DNA from: an uncultured Lachnospiraceae bacterium
Lineage (GTDB): Bacteria; Bacillota; Clostridia; Lachnospirales; Lachnospiraceae
Assembly: GCA_910577445.1 (NCBI GenBank)
Contig: CAJTMZ010000041.1
Coordinates: 12,832 to 30,389 of the forward strand
Length of the DNA: 17,558 nt
Direction: 5' to 3'
Below are positions 8,134 through 14,812 of the stretch, piece by piece; position 1 is the stretch's first letter, and the number at the start of each line of letters is the position of its first letter. Below the pieces are notes generated by a model, which was given only the letters and a program-made list of their open reading frames with translations, did no database searches and was not told where the DNA came from. The translations under genes and the position numbers were made by a program.

Positions 8134-8160
8134 TACTATTTTAACAGAGATAATGTTCAA
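8134..8160 (-). promoter_or_regulatory. Candidate promoter of the deacetylase operon (extended -10)
   Basis: On the minus strand TGTTAAAAT (8138-8146) fits an extended -10 (TGnTAtAAT). The spacing to a good -35 is poor: TTGAAC at 8155-8160 is only 11 bases away. The 14-base string CTGTTAAAATAGTA here recurs before the ABC ATPase gene at 12964-12977. Confidence 0.35.
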
Positions 8161-8170
8161 AGTATACTGC

Positions 8171-8210
8171 AAAAAAATCCGGGAACCTGTTTTTCAGATT
8201 CCCGGATTTT
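8171..8210 (-). terminator. Terminator after the GH2 gene
   Basis: A perfect 12-bp inverted repeat (8174-8185 with 8199-8210, arm AAAATCCGGGAA), extended inward by CTG/CAG, runs into seven Ts on the minus strand. It begins 11 bases past the GH2 stop and separates GH2 from the deacetylase unit. Confidence 0.85.
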
Positions 8211-8221
8211 GACTCCATGTA

Positions 8222-10024
8222 TCATATTTTCCTTAAATCTCCCACCTGACGCTCGTTAATTTCCTTTATTTTATCGGGTGAAACCTTGAAATTCCGCCTG
8301 ATATCCATAAGCCCGTTGATTTCCTGCTGGACGTCCGTCACCTGGGTATAGCAATAGCCGCACACATAAGGAATCTCTTTAATCGCCGTGGTAACCGCGT
8401 CAAAGCGTTTCAGAAACGCCTCTTTTGTGTCTACGGCGCTTCCGTAACCCCATTCGCTGCCCTGTCCGGCAAATGCGATTCCGCCAAACTCGCTGATAAT
8501 CACCGGCTGCCCCCGGTAAGAATACCCGTTGGCAAACGCGGATTTGAAGCCGCAGTGGTACACTTCCCCGGCCAGAATTTCTTTTTCATACCGGACATAC
8601 CTGTTTTTCAGTATCTCGCCAAATTCTTCATAATCGTGCAAAGTTATGATATCCGATACGGTATGTTCCCACCCGTCGTTTACTATTACCGGCCGGAATT
8701 TATCCATGCTTTTCGTCAGATGATAGACGCTTTCCGTAAAATGCTGCTGCTCCCTGTTATCTTTTACCCGCGGTATTCCCCAGGATTCATTGAACGGAAC
8801 CCAGGTAATAATGGAAGGATGATTATAATTCTGCCTCACGATATCCGTCCACTCTTTTACAAATTCCGAAACCGCTTCGTCCGAAAATTCATAGGCCGCG
8901 GGCGCTTCGCTCCACACCAGCATCCCTTTTACATCACACCAGTAGAGAAATCTCTCGTCTTCAATCTTCTGATGCTTTCTGACCCCGTTGTATCCCAGGG
9001 CCTGTATCTTGTCTATGTCTTCAATCAGAGCCTCCTCGTCCGGCGGAGTCAAATGTGATTTCTCCCAGTAACCCTGGTCCAAAATCAGCCTCTGGTAAAG
9101 GGGCTGCCCATTTAACAGGATATGCTCTCCCTCAACCCTGATTTCCCTCATGCCGAAATACGAACGCACTTCATCCGGCGTCCCGTTCCCGTCATGCAGG
9201 AAAAAGCAGATATCGTAAAGCCGTGGATTTTCGGGGCTCCACGTGTAAACTCCCCATGGCTCGTCTTCCCGCGGCATATCAAGGTCCAGCTTCAGCTCAA
9301 AAGATTTCTTCATAACGGCCGCCGATGCCCTTGCAATCAGACGCCCTTCAAAGGTAACTTCCGCCTGGAGGCTCAGATTTTTTTCCTCAAAGGCAGTCAT
9401 AAAATCCACGCCGTCCACCGCGCACTCCACCCTAAGGCACCCGTCCGCCAAATCAGGCGTCATTTTCACAAAGGCCAGGCTTATCAAAGGGACATACTCC
9501 ATCCACACGGTTTTCCATATTCCGGTAGTCTGCACATACCAACAGCCGAAATTATTTTTTATCCACCGCTGCTTTCCCCGGGGAATCTGTCTGTCCGGCA
9601 CGTCTTCCACCTTCACGCAGATTCTGTTAACGCCTTCCACGGCCAAATCCGTAATATCAAAAGAAAAACGGCTGTAACCGCCCTTATGGCTTCCGGCCAG
9701 ACGGCCGTTCACCCACACCTTTGTCAAAAAGTCGCTGCCCTCAAAATGGAGGATTGTTTTATGCCCTTTTCTTTTTTCCTTTTCAACGGTGATTTCCCTC
9801 TCATACCAGACATAGGGATGAAATTCTTCCTCCCCAATCCCGCTCATTTGCGTCTCGCAGGTAAAAGGAACCTGTATCTTACGGCTTTGCTTCAATCCCT
9901 CGAACCATCTCTCCTTTTCCCCTTGGTTTTGGTCGTCCATCCGAAATTCCCATTCCCCGTTCAGATTCGTCCACTCCTTTCGGACAAACTGAGGACGCGG
10001 GTAATCCTTTATATATGTAGTCAT
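8222..10024 (-). CDS. Glycoside hydrolase family 2 enzyme (cytoplasmic exo-glycosidase)
   Basis: A 600-residue retaining exo-glycosidase. Domain order follows GH2: N-terminal jelly-roll sugar-binding domain (about 8-180, with LNGEWEFRMD and KVWVNGRLAGSHKGGYSRF), an immunoglobulin-like domain (about 185-295) and a TIM barrel (about 297-590). The acid/base is Glu413 in WVPFNESWG and the nucleophile Glu512 in IISEFGG. No signal peptide is present, so it acts on imported sugars. The ILDQGYW segment at 315-321 is typical of a GH2 branch of compact enzymes annotated as beta-galactosidase or beta-glucuronidase; the actual sugar cannot be read from the sequence. An AAGGAG site lies 7 bases before the ATG. 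It has its own promoter and terminator, so it may be controlled apart from the importer. Confidence 0.92.
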   Translation of the reverse strand: MTTYIKDYPRPQFVRKEWTNLNGEWEFRMDDQNQGEKERWFEGLKQSRKIQVPFTCETQMSGIGEEEFHPYVWYEREITVEKEKRKGHKTILHFEGSDFLTKVWVNGRLAGSHKGGYSRFSFDITDLAVEGVNRICVKVEDVPDRQIPRGKQRWIKNNFGCWYVQTTGIWKTVWMEYVPLISLAFVKMTPDLADGCLRVECAVDGVDFMTAFEEKNLSLQAEVTFEGRLIARASAAVMKKSFELKLDLDMPREDEPWGVYTWSPENPRLYDICFFLHDGNGTPDEVRSYFGMREIRVEGEHILLNGQPLYQRLILDQGYWEKSHLTPPDEEALIEDIDKIQALGYNGVRKHQKIEDERFLYWCDVKGMLVWSEAPAAYEFSDEAVSEFVKEWTDIVRQNYNHPSIITWVPFNESWGIPRVKDNREQQHFTESVYHLTKSMDKFRPVIVNDGWEHTVSDIITLHDYEEFGEILKNRYVRYEKEILAGEVYHCGFKSAFANGYSYRGQPVIISEFGGIAFAGQGSEWGYGSAVDTKEAFLKRFDAVTTAIKEIPYVCGYCYTQVTDVQQEINGLMDIRRNFKVSPDKIKEINERQVGDLRKI

Positions 10025-10037
10025 ATTTTCTCCTTTT

Positions 10038-10145
10038 TTATTCCGCAGTCTTTTGCTTTAGCCACTCCATGGCTTTCTTCATTGCCGGCTCCCAAAACCG
10101 CCTCTGCCATTCATCGTTTTCCGGTCTTCGGCCTTTACAATAATA
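10038..10145 (-). pseudogene. Possible 3' remnant of a lost gene upstream of GH2
   Basis: A 35-codon open stretch in one frame, preceded by a stop at 10148-10146, ends in TAA exactly at the GH2 ribosome site (13 bases before the GH2 ATG). It reads like a real amphipathic protein tail: RRPENDEWQRRFWEP, then AMKKAMEWLKQKTAE. Spacing to GH2 is that of an operon neighbour, yet no body of the gene exists upstream. It may be the C-terminus left by a deletion. A 14-residue peptide from the internal ATG (MKKAMEWLKQKTAE) is the alternative. Chance coding character in so short a stretch cannot be excluded. Confidence 0.35.
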
Positions 10146-10147
10146 TC

Positions 10148-10159
10148 AACAGCGCTGTT
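10148..10159. promoter_or_regulatory. Perfect 12-bp palindrome, candidate operator of GH2
   Basis: AACAGCGCTGTT lies just downstream of the expected transcription start (about 10164) of the GH2 promoter. A symmetric site in this place is a classic repressor position. The binding protein is unknown; the ArsR-type regulator next door is one candidate. Confidence 0.45.
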
Positions 10160-10170
10160 ATTTACTTTTA

Positions 10171-10199
10171 ATTATATCGCAAACGCCCTGCTTAATCAA
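10171..10199 (-). promoter_or_regulatory. Strong sigma-A promoter of GH2
   Basis: On the minus strand -35 TTGATT (10194-10199) and a perfect -10 TATAAT (10171-10176) are separated by exactly 17 bases. The leader would be about 140 bases. Confidence 0.75.
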
Positions 10200-10211
10200 A
10201 CAATTTCAGGG

Positions 10212-10261
10212 TATTTCTGAGCTTTATGCATACTATTTCGCTTTTTATAACAGTATTTCTG
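10212..10261. repeat. Three phased TATTTC elements upstream of the GH2 promoter
   Basis: TATTTC recurs at 10212, 10234 and 10254, that is 22 and 20 bases apart. The outer two are longer copies (GTATTTCTG at 10211-10219 and AGTATTTCTG at 10252-10261), each preceded by CAG, exactly 42 bases apart. The array ends 12 bases upstream of the -35. Direct repeats about two helical turns apart are the usual form of AraC-family activator sites. Confidence 0.4.
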
Positions 10262-10334
10262 TCATAAATAACGATGCTTCTATTTTCCTTCCCGTCAACC
10301 CTGTTGCTAAACATAAACTGCTTAAACGCTCTCT

Positions 10335-11258
10335 CTAATGGTATTCCAGCTCCATAAGGATATCCTGTTCATAATCCCCAAAAGTTCTGCCAAACAGGTT
10401 GAACCCGCCTGCATATTTTGCATCCTCTTTATTCCCAATCATCATTTCAATATAAGGGGTCTTTTCAATTTCCAAATCTCCGATATTAATATCCGATACC
10501 TTTGTATAATTCACGTAACTTCCGTCCGACTTTATCTCCCAGACCACTAAAATACCATACTGTGTAGAACCTTCCGGCCAGAATTTGGGGGTCAGGCGTC
10601 CCCGCCTTGAACCATAATCGTCTGTGCTTCTCCACATGGCGCATTCTTTTCCGTTGACCCACATGGTAATATCCGACTTCCACCCTTCCGCGTACCCCGG
10701 CGCTTCGGAGCAGATTTCCATACTGAATTTCAGGCTCACCGGGCGCCGGTTCGGCTGGAGCTGATTCGGAAAACGGTACGTTACATAACCTCTGGAAGTC
10801 CACAGAAGCCCTGCCCGATATCTGTCCCCCATATAAAAGCTGTACTCTTTATCCTCCATTCCAATCACACCGTCCACGGCGCAAAGCCCGCAGGTGGGGA
10901 AAACTGCGCAGTCTACATACGCGCCTACCGGCATTTCCATTCTTGCCGTTTCATTAATATCCATATTTCTTGGTAAAAAACAGATATTTGCAAAATCCGT
11001 TTTTTGGCTGTATACTTTCATAGTTCCGTGATTTCCCGGGCGTTCTTCCATTCTTACCAAATCCGCTTTTTCAAGCATCTTCAAGTGAAAAGCCGTGCTC
11101 GACTGGGGAAGATTCATTTTTTTCGCAATTTCCCCTATGTTCAGATTGCTTTCAACTAAAAGGCTTAAAATTTTCAGCCTCACAGGTGAAGATATCGCCT
11201 TGCCAAGCTCGCAGATTTCGCCGGTATCTTCTAATAAAAGTTCTTTGATTTTTGCCAT
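10335..11258 (-). CDS. ArsR-type transcriptional regulator with long C-terminal domain
   Basis: A 307-residue protein whose N-terminal 90 residues form an ArsR-like winged helix (SPVRLKILSLL, then the recognition helix around QSSTAFHLKMLEKADLV and the wing). The remaining 210 residues look beta-rich, with many Trp, Tyr and Gly and segments such as DITMWVNGKECAMWRSTDDY; this resembles a ligand-binding or carbohydrate-sensing fold but I cannot name it. The metal-binding cysteine pattern of classic ArsR is absent. I start at ATG 11258 (MAKIKELLL): the GAGAGG site is 9 bases away, against only 3 for the ATG at 11264. It lies between the resistance module and GH2 in the same direction. Control of GH2 is inferred from position. 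Confidence 0.82.
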   Translation of the reverse strand: MAKIKELLLEDTGEICELGKAISSPVRLKILSLLVESNLNIGEIAKKMNLPQSSTAFHLKMLEKADLVRMEERPGNHGTMKVYSQKTDFANICFLPRNMDINETARMEMPVGAYVDCAVFPTCGLCAVDGVIGMEDKEYSFYMGDRYRAGLLWTSRGYVTYRFPNQLQPNRRPVSLKFSMEICSEAPGYAEGWKSDITMWVNGKECAMWRSTDDYGSRRGRLTPKFWPEGSTQYGILVVWEIKSDGSYVNYTKVSDINIGDLEIEKTPYIEMMIGNKEDAKYAGGFNLFGRTFGDYEQDILMELEYH

Positions 11259-11304
11259 GAACATTTTCCTCTCTTTATATGCCCGAAATTATTCCCCCGT
11301 ATTT

Positions 11305-11335
11305 AAAAAACCCGGCAGATTTCCTCTGCCAGGTT
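11305..11335 (-). terminator. Terminator of the resistance module
   Basis: The 11-bp stem AACCTGGCAGA/TCTGCCGGGTT (minus; 11309-11319 with 11325-11335, one G-T pair) has a 5-base loop and runs into a T-tract. It starts 4 bases after the permease stop. Confidence 0.88.
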
Positions 11336-11338
11336 CTC

Positions 11339-12025
11339 CTACATCACATCCCTCTTTTCCACATCCGCTAACAGAAGCACAACCGCCGCAATCGACAAAA
11401 GCATCAGCACAATGTAAAAAGGAATACTGCCAATCAAAGTAAACTCTCCAATGTTTCCCTGCGTAAAGAATGTAAGAATAACAGAGGCCACAATCACCGA
11501 CTTTGACGAATGCATCCATGTGCCGATTAAAAGCGCGACAAAGCTGATACTCACCATAACCGCGGAGCTTATCAGGATATTCAGATAAAACGAAGCCTCT
11601 CCCAGCCGGATGTCCTCCACGGATATTCCCGTATAAGGGCTTGTCAGAAAAAGGCCGGCGTATATGGCCAGTTTGCTCAAGACCATGGCCGCATAGTTGA
11701 AAATCCAGACGGCAAGCAATTTGGCGACGAGAATTTTTCTCCGCTTAATCGGATAGGAAAACAGCAGATTTATGGTTCTGTTTTCATACGCCCCGGTGAT
11801 AAAGACCGCAAGCATGACTCCGGTAAAAATGATATAGGACATATGGGAAAACAAATCCACCCCCGCAATCAGCGTACTCTTTCCGTAAATTGGCGGCACA
11901 TCCCTGTCCAGTTCGGCTCCCACAAGCATGGAAAAGGCGAGCAGCGACGCCGTCAAAATCACGGCATTCCTGATATATTTTCCGATTCTGTTGGTTTTCC
12001 ATTCCATTCTGATTAATTTAAGCAT
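11339..12025 (-). CDS. ABC-2 type permease of a BcrB-like antibiotic exporter
   Basis: A 228-residue membrane protein with about six hydrophobic helices (roughly 20-37, 62-81, 105-128, 145-168, 174-192 and 200-220). Between helices 2 and 3 is the YENRTINLLFSYPIKRRKIL segment, the typical cytoplasmic loop of BcrB/ABC-2 permeases that contacts the ATPase. With its partner it would move a peptide antibiotic away from the membrane. It overlaps the ATPase gene by 8 bases, with a GGGGAGGTGGAG ribosome site inside the ATPase tail, which points to translational coupling. Only one permease is present, as in BcrAB, whereas lantibiotic LanFEG modules have two. The drug is not evident. Confidence 0.85.
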   Translation of the reverse strand: MLKLIRMEWKTNRIGKYIRNAVILTASLLAFSMLVGAELDRDVPPIYGKSTLIAGVDLFSHMSYIIFTGVMLAVFITGAYENRTINLLFSYPIKRRKILVAKLLAVWIFNYAAMVLSKLAIYAGLFLTSPYTGISVEDIRLGEASFYLNILISSAVMVSISFVALLIGTWMHSSKSVIVASVILTFFTQGNIGEFTLIGSIPFYIVLMLLSIAAVVLLLADVEKRDVM

Positions 12026-12941
12026 TTCTCTCCACCTCCCCGGTCATTTTCAGGAAATAGTCCTCCAGCGATTCCGAAACCTTTCCGATTCCGCTCATTT
12101 CCACTTCATGTAAGGCCAGCGCCTTTGCGATTTCCTGCGTGGAAGCCTCACTGTCATATATTCTGATTTTTTCATTGCCTGTTATTTTAAAATTTGCATA
12201 TCCCAGCTTTTCCGCCAGCACATAGGATGCTTTTACGGTATCCGGCACGGACAGCTCGATATAAGCCCTGCCCATCTCCCTGATTTCCTCCATGGAAACT
12301 TCCTTTAAAAGCTCTCCGTGATGAATCATTCCCACGGTATCCACAATACTTTCAATTTCCGACAGAATATGGGTGGACACCAAAACGGTGATTCCGTATT
12401 CCCTGCAAAGAAGCTCCATCAGCTCCCGAATCTGCTTCAGCCCCGCCGGGTCAAGCCCGTTTGTCGGCTCATCCAGAATCAAAAGCTCCGGTCTTGTCAG
12501 AACCGCCCTTGCAAGCCCCAGTCTCTGCTTCATTCCAAGGGAATAGCTCTTTACCGGCTTATCCGCCGCCGCTTTTAAATCCAGCATTGAAAGCGCGTCC
12601 CCGATACATCCGGGTTTATAATATCCCAGATATTCACAGTGAAGCTTTAAATTTTCGGCTCCCGTCATGTGCTCGTAAAAGACGGGAAACTCAATCATAC
12701 TTCCCATTCTCCCAAGGAGCCTGTAAGAATTTTCACAAAGGCTCTCCCCGAAAAGCTCCACGTTCCCGGCAGTGGGCTTCCACAAATTCGTAAGGAGCTT
12801 CATCACCGTGGTTTTTCCGGCGCCGTTAGGGCCTAAGAATCCGTAAATTTCCCCTTTCTTCACATGCATGTTGACGTTGCTTATCAGCGTTTTTCCACCA
12901 ATTGTCTTAGTAAGGTCGTTTGTTTTTATGATGTATGGCAT
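12018..12941 (-). CDS. ABC transporter ATPase, BcrA / LanF type
   Basis: A 307-residue cytoplasmic ATPase energising the adjacent permease. Walker A is GPNGAGKTT (37-45), signature YSLGMKQR (133-140), Walker B LLILDEPT (153-160) and the switch His191 in STHILS. In the usual Q-loop place there is glutamate: Glu84 in SMIEFPVFY. This E-loop is the known hallmark of lantibiotic and bacitracin immunity ATPases (LanF/BcrA). About 75 C-terminal residues after 230 are a regulatory extension. An AAGGGGGC site lies 9 bases before the ATG. It follows the kinase gene by 102 bases, where a second promoter is possible, so the pair may be expressed both with and without the two-component genes. Confidence 0.92.
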   Translation of the reverse strand: MPYIIKTNDLTKTIGGKTLISNVNMHVKKGEIYGFLGPNGAGKTTVMKLLTNLWKPTAGNVELFGESLCENSYRLLGRMGSMIEFPVFYEHMTGAENLKLHCEYLGYYKPGCIGDALSMLDLKAAADKPVKSYSLGMKQRLGLARAVLTRPELLILDEPTNGLDPAGLKQIRELMELLCREYGITVLVSTHILSEIESIVDTVGMIHHGELLKEVSMEEIREMGRAYIELSVPDTVKASYVLAEKLGYANFKITGNEKIRIYDSEASTQEIAKALALHEVEMSGIGKVSESLEDYFLKMTGEVERNA

Positions 12942-12963
12942 TTTTCTCTGCCCCCTTTCTGAC

Positions 12964-12977
12964 TACTATTTTAACAG
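12964..12977 (-). promoter_or_regulatory. Candidate extended -10 before the ABC ATPase
   Basis: CTGTTAAAATAGTA on the minus strand contains TGTTAAAAT, an extended -10 form, 23 bases before the ATPase start. It is identical over 14 bases to the element before the deacetylase gene (8134-8147). No good -35 is seen. Confidence 0.35.
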
Positions 12978-13043
12978 CCAGATTTTTCATAACTCTTGAC
13001 CAATTCTTACAAAATTCTTTCGTCCTGCATTTTTTTGCAAAAG

Positions 13044-13982
13044 TTAAAAGGTCCGCTTAAGCGCAACCGTAAAACTCGTTTTCTGCCAGGGCCTGCTTAC
13101 AAGGGTCACGTCCCCGCCCATCTGCCGCGCAAGGCTTCTGGCAATGGTGAGCCCCAGCCCGTTGCCCTGAATATCCCGGTTTCTGGAATCCTCCATGGTA
13201 AACAGCCTGTCAAAAATGTGCTCCGCAAAGTCTTTTTCAATCCCCCGGCCCCTGTCCGTCACATCTATATAAACCTGCTTTTCATCCTCATGCAAAAAAA
13301 TCCCCAGATACCGCCCTTCACTGCCGTATCTTAAGGAATTGGAAATGAGATTGTTTAAGATTCTGCGTATGGCGTCGCCGTTTCCCTGTACGTAAATCGT
13401 CTTTTCGGGAATCTCTACCTCCACTTCATAATCCTTCCCGGAAAGAATTTCGTAAAAGTCCAAAACCACTTCCCGGCAAAGCTCGCACAGCTCCAGCTTT
13501 GAAAGCGCAATCTCCATATCGCCGGCTTCCAGCTTCGCCAGTGTAAAAAACTGCTCCACCAAATCCGAAACTGCCTTTGCCCTGGTCTCCACCTTATCGA
13601 TAAGCTCCCTCTGTTCCCCTCCGTTTAGGCGGATAATTTCCAGATAGCCTAAAATAACCGTAAGAGGCGTCTTGATATCGTGGGAAATATTGGACAGCAT
13701 CTTCTTTGATGAAATTTCACTTCTCCGGTAATCCGCAAGCATTCTCTGGTGCCTGTCCAAAAGCCGGTTAATCTGCGCGCACAGCTCCTGCACGGCCCTG
13801 CTATCCGTAAATACCATAACCTTTTCTTCGCTGTCCGAGTCCACAGCCCCCGCCAGTTCCTGGCTGATTTGCAGAAGCTGCGCTTTTATGCCTTTCCGGA
13901 AAGCAAACTGCTGATAACAGATTATCCCCGCTAAAACCAGAGCAACTATCGACAAAATCAGTATTATTATTCCCTCATTCAT
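13044..13982 (-). CDS. Small sensor histidine kinase of the resistance module
   Basis: A 312-residue kinase. It has one clear N-terminal helix (about 4-22) and no extracellular domain or evident HAMP. Linker residues 30-95 lead to the H-box NISHDIKTPL with phospho-acceptor His101. The ATPase part has the N-box NNLISNSLRYG (210-220), G1 DRGRGI (243-248) and G2 GNGLGLTIA (273-281). Without a sensor domain it probably reads the membrane or its ABC partner, as described for Bce-type modules. The ATG at 13982 overlaps the regulator gene by 8 bases; a TTG 12 bases further upstream could also serve but lacks a ribosome site. It would phosphorylate the response regulator encoded just before it. Confidence 0.9.
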   Translation of the reverse strand: MNEGIIILILSIVALVLAGIICYQQFAFRKGIKAQLLQISQELAGAVDSDSEEKVMVFTDSRAVQELCAQINRLLDRHQRMLADYRRSEISSKKMLSNISHDIKTPLTVILGYLEIIRLNGGEQRELIDKVETRAKAVSDLVEQFFTLAKLEAGDMEIALSKLELCELCREVVLDFYEILSGKDYEVEVEIPEKTIYVQGNGDAIRRILNNLISNSLRYGSEGRYLGIFLHEDEKQVYIDVTDRGRGIEKDFAEHIFDRLFTMEDSRNRDIQGNGLGLTIARSLARQMGGDVTLVSRPWQKTSFTVALKRTF

Positions 13983-14667
13983 GTATTTCACCAAATTTGT
14001 AGCCGATTCCCCAGACCGTTACCACATACTTCGGTTTTCTGGGCTCATCCTCTATTTTGTTTCTCAGCCTGCTGATATGCACATTGACCGCGTTTTCATC
14101 CCCTAAATAAGCGTCGTTCCAGACTTTTGAGTAAATCTGCTCCTTTGTATACACTTTTTTCGGGTTCTCCATCAGAAGCCTTAAAATTTCAAATTCCTTC
14201 GCCGTCAGCTCAAGACTGACCCCCTTTTTCGTGACCGTGTAATTGTTGAGGCTAAGGGTCAGTTCCCCGGCCTTTATCGCCTCCGGTTTTTCTTCCGCCG
14301 GAGACGAATATCTGGTATTTCTCCTGATTTGCGCCCTGATGCGGGCTAAAACCTCCGTCACGGAAAAGGGCTTTGTGATGTAATCGTCGGCGCCAAGTCC
14401 AAGTCCCAGTGTTTTGTCGGCGTCGGTATCCTTTGCGGAGACAATGATAATCGGTACATTGCTTTTCTGACGGATATGCCCAAGCACCTCCATACCTCCG
14501 ATTTTCGGTATCATCAAATCAAGCAGCACCAAATCAAAGCCGCCGTCAAACCGCCGTATAGCCTCCTCCCCGTCCATGGCGCATACAACGTCAAAATTTT
14601 CTTTCGCCAGATAGCCTTCCAGCATCCGGCTGATTTCCCTGTCGTCCTCCACCAAAAGTAACCGCAT
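13975..14667 (-). CDS. OmpR/PhoB-type response regulator of the resistance module
   Basis: A 230-residue two-domain regulator and first gene of the module. The receiver domain (1-115) has acidic pocket Asp8 and Asp9, phospho-acceptor Asp50 (LVLLDLMIP) and Lys99 (ITKPF). The winged-helix DNA-binding domain (about 128-227) shows the family pattern ELTAKEFEILRLLMENPKKV and HISRLRNKIE, ending in GIGYKFG. A GAGGGG site precedes the ATG. A near-consensus promoter lies 46 bases upstream. The expected target is its own operon and the ATPase-permease pair, by analogy with BcrR/VanR-like systems. Confidence 0.92.
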   Translation of the reverse strand: MRLLLVEDDREISRMLEGYLAKENFDVVCAMDGEEAIRRFDGGFDLVLLDLMIPKIGGMEVLGHIRQKSNVPIIIVSAKDTDADKTLGLGLGADDYITKPFSVTEVLARIRAQIRRNTRYSSPAEEKPEAIKAGELTLSLNNYTVTKKGVSLELTAKEFEILRLLMENPKKVYTKEQIYSKVWNDAYLGDENAVNVHISRLRNKIEDEPRKPKYVVTVWGIGYKFGEIHE

Positions 14668-14712
14668 TTTTCCCCTCGCTTCTATACGATATATATTTCT
14701 AATCTGCTTTTT

Positions 14713-14741
14713 ATTATATTTCCACTTTTGCTATTATGCAA
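14713..14741 (-). promoter_or_regulatory. Sigma-A promoter of the resistance module
   Basis: On the minus strand -35 TTGCAT (14736-14741) and a perfect -10 TATAAT (14713-14718) are separated by 17 bases. The leader would be about 39 bases. Confidence 0.75.
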
Positions 14742-14768
14742 GCCGGAAGAAAACAGACCGGATATTGC

Positions 14769-14804
14769 AAAAGGGACTGCCGCGCTAACGCAACAGTCCC
14801 TTTT
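14769..14804 (-). terminator. Terminator after the aldo-keto reductase gene
   Basis: A perfect 11-bp stem (14769-14779 with 14794-14804, arm AAAAGGGACTG) encloses a small GCG/CGC inner hairpin and ends in TTTT. It lies 9 bases after the stop. Confidence 0.8.
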
Positions 14805-14812
14805 ACGGTTAT

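Noticed and set aside
9122..10171. Long plus-strand open frame (349 codons) opposite GH2
   Set aside because: It lies antisense to a well-supported GH2 gene with both catalytic glutamates, has no ribosome site, and reads as basic, His/Pro/Phe-rich text without domain motifs.
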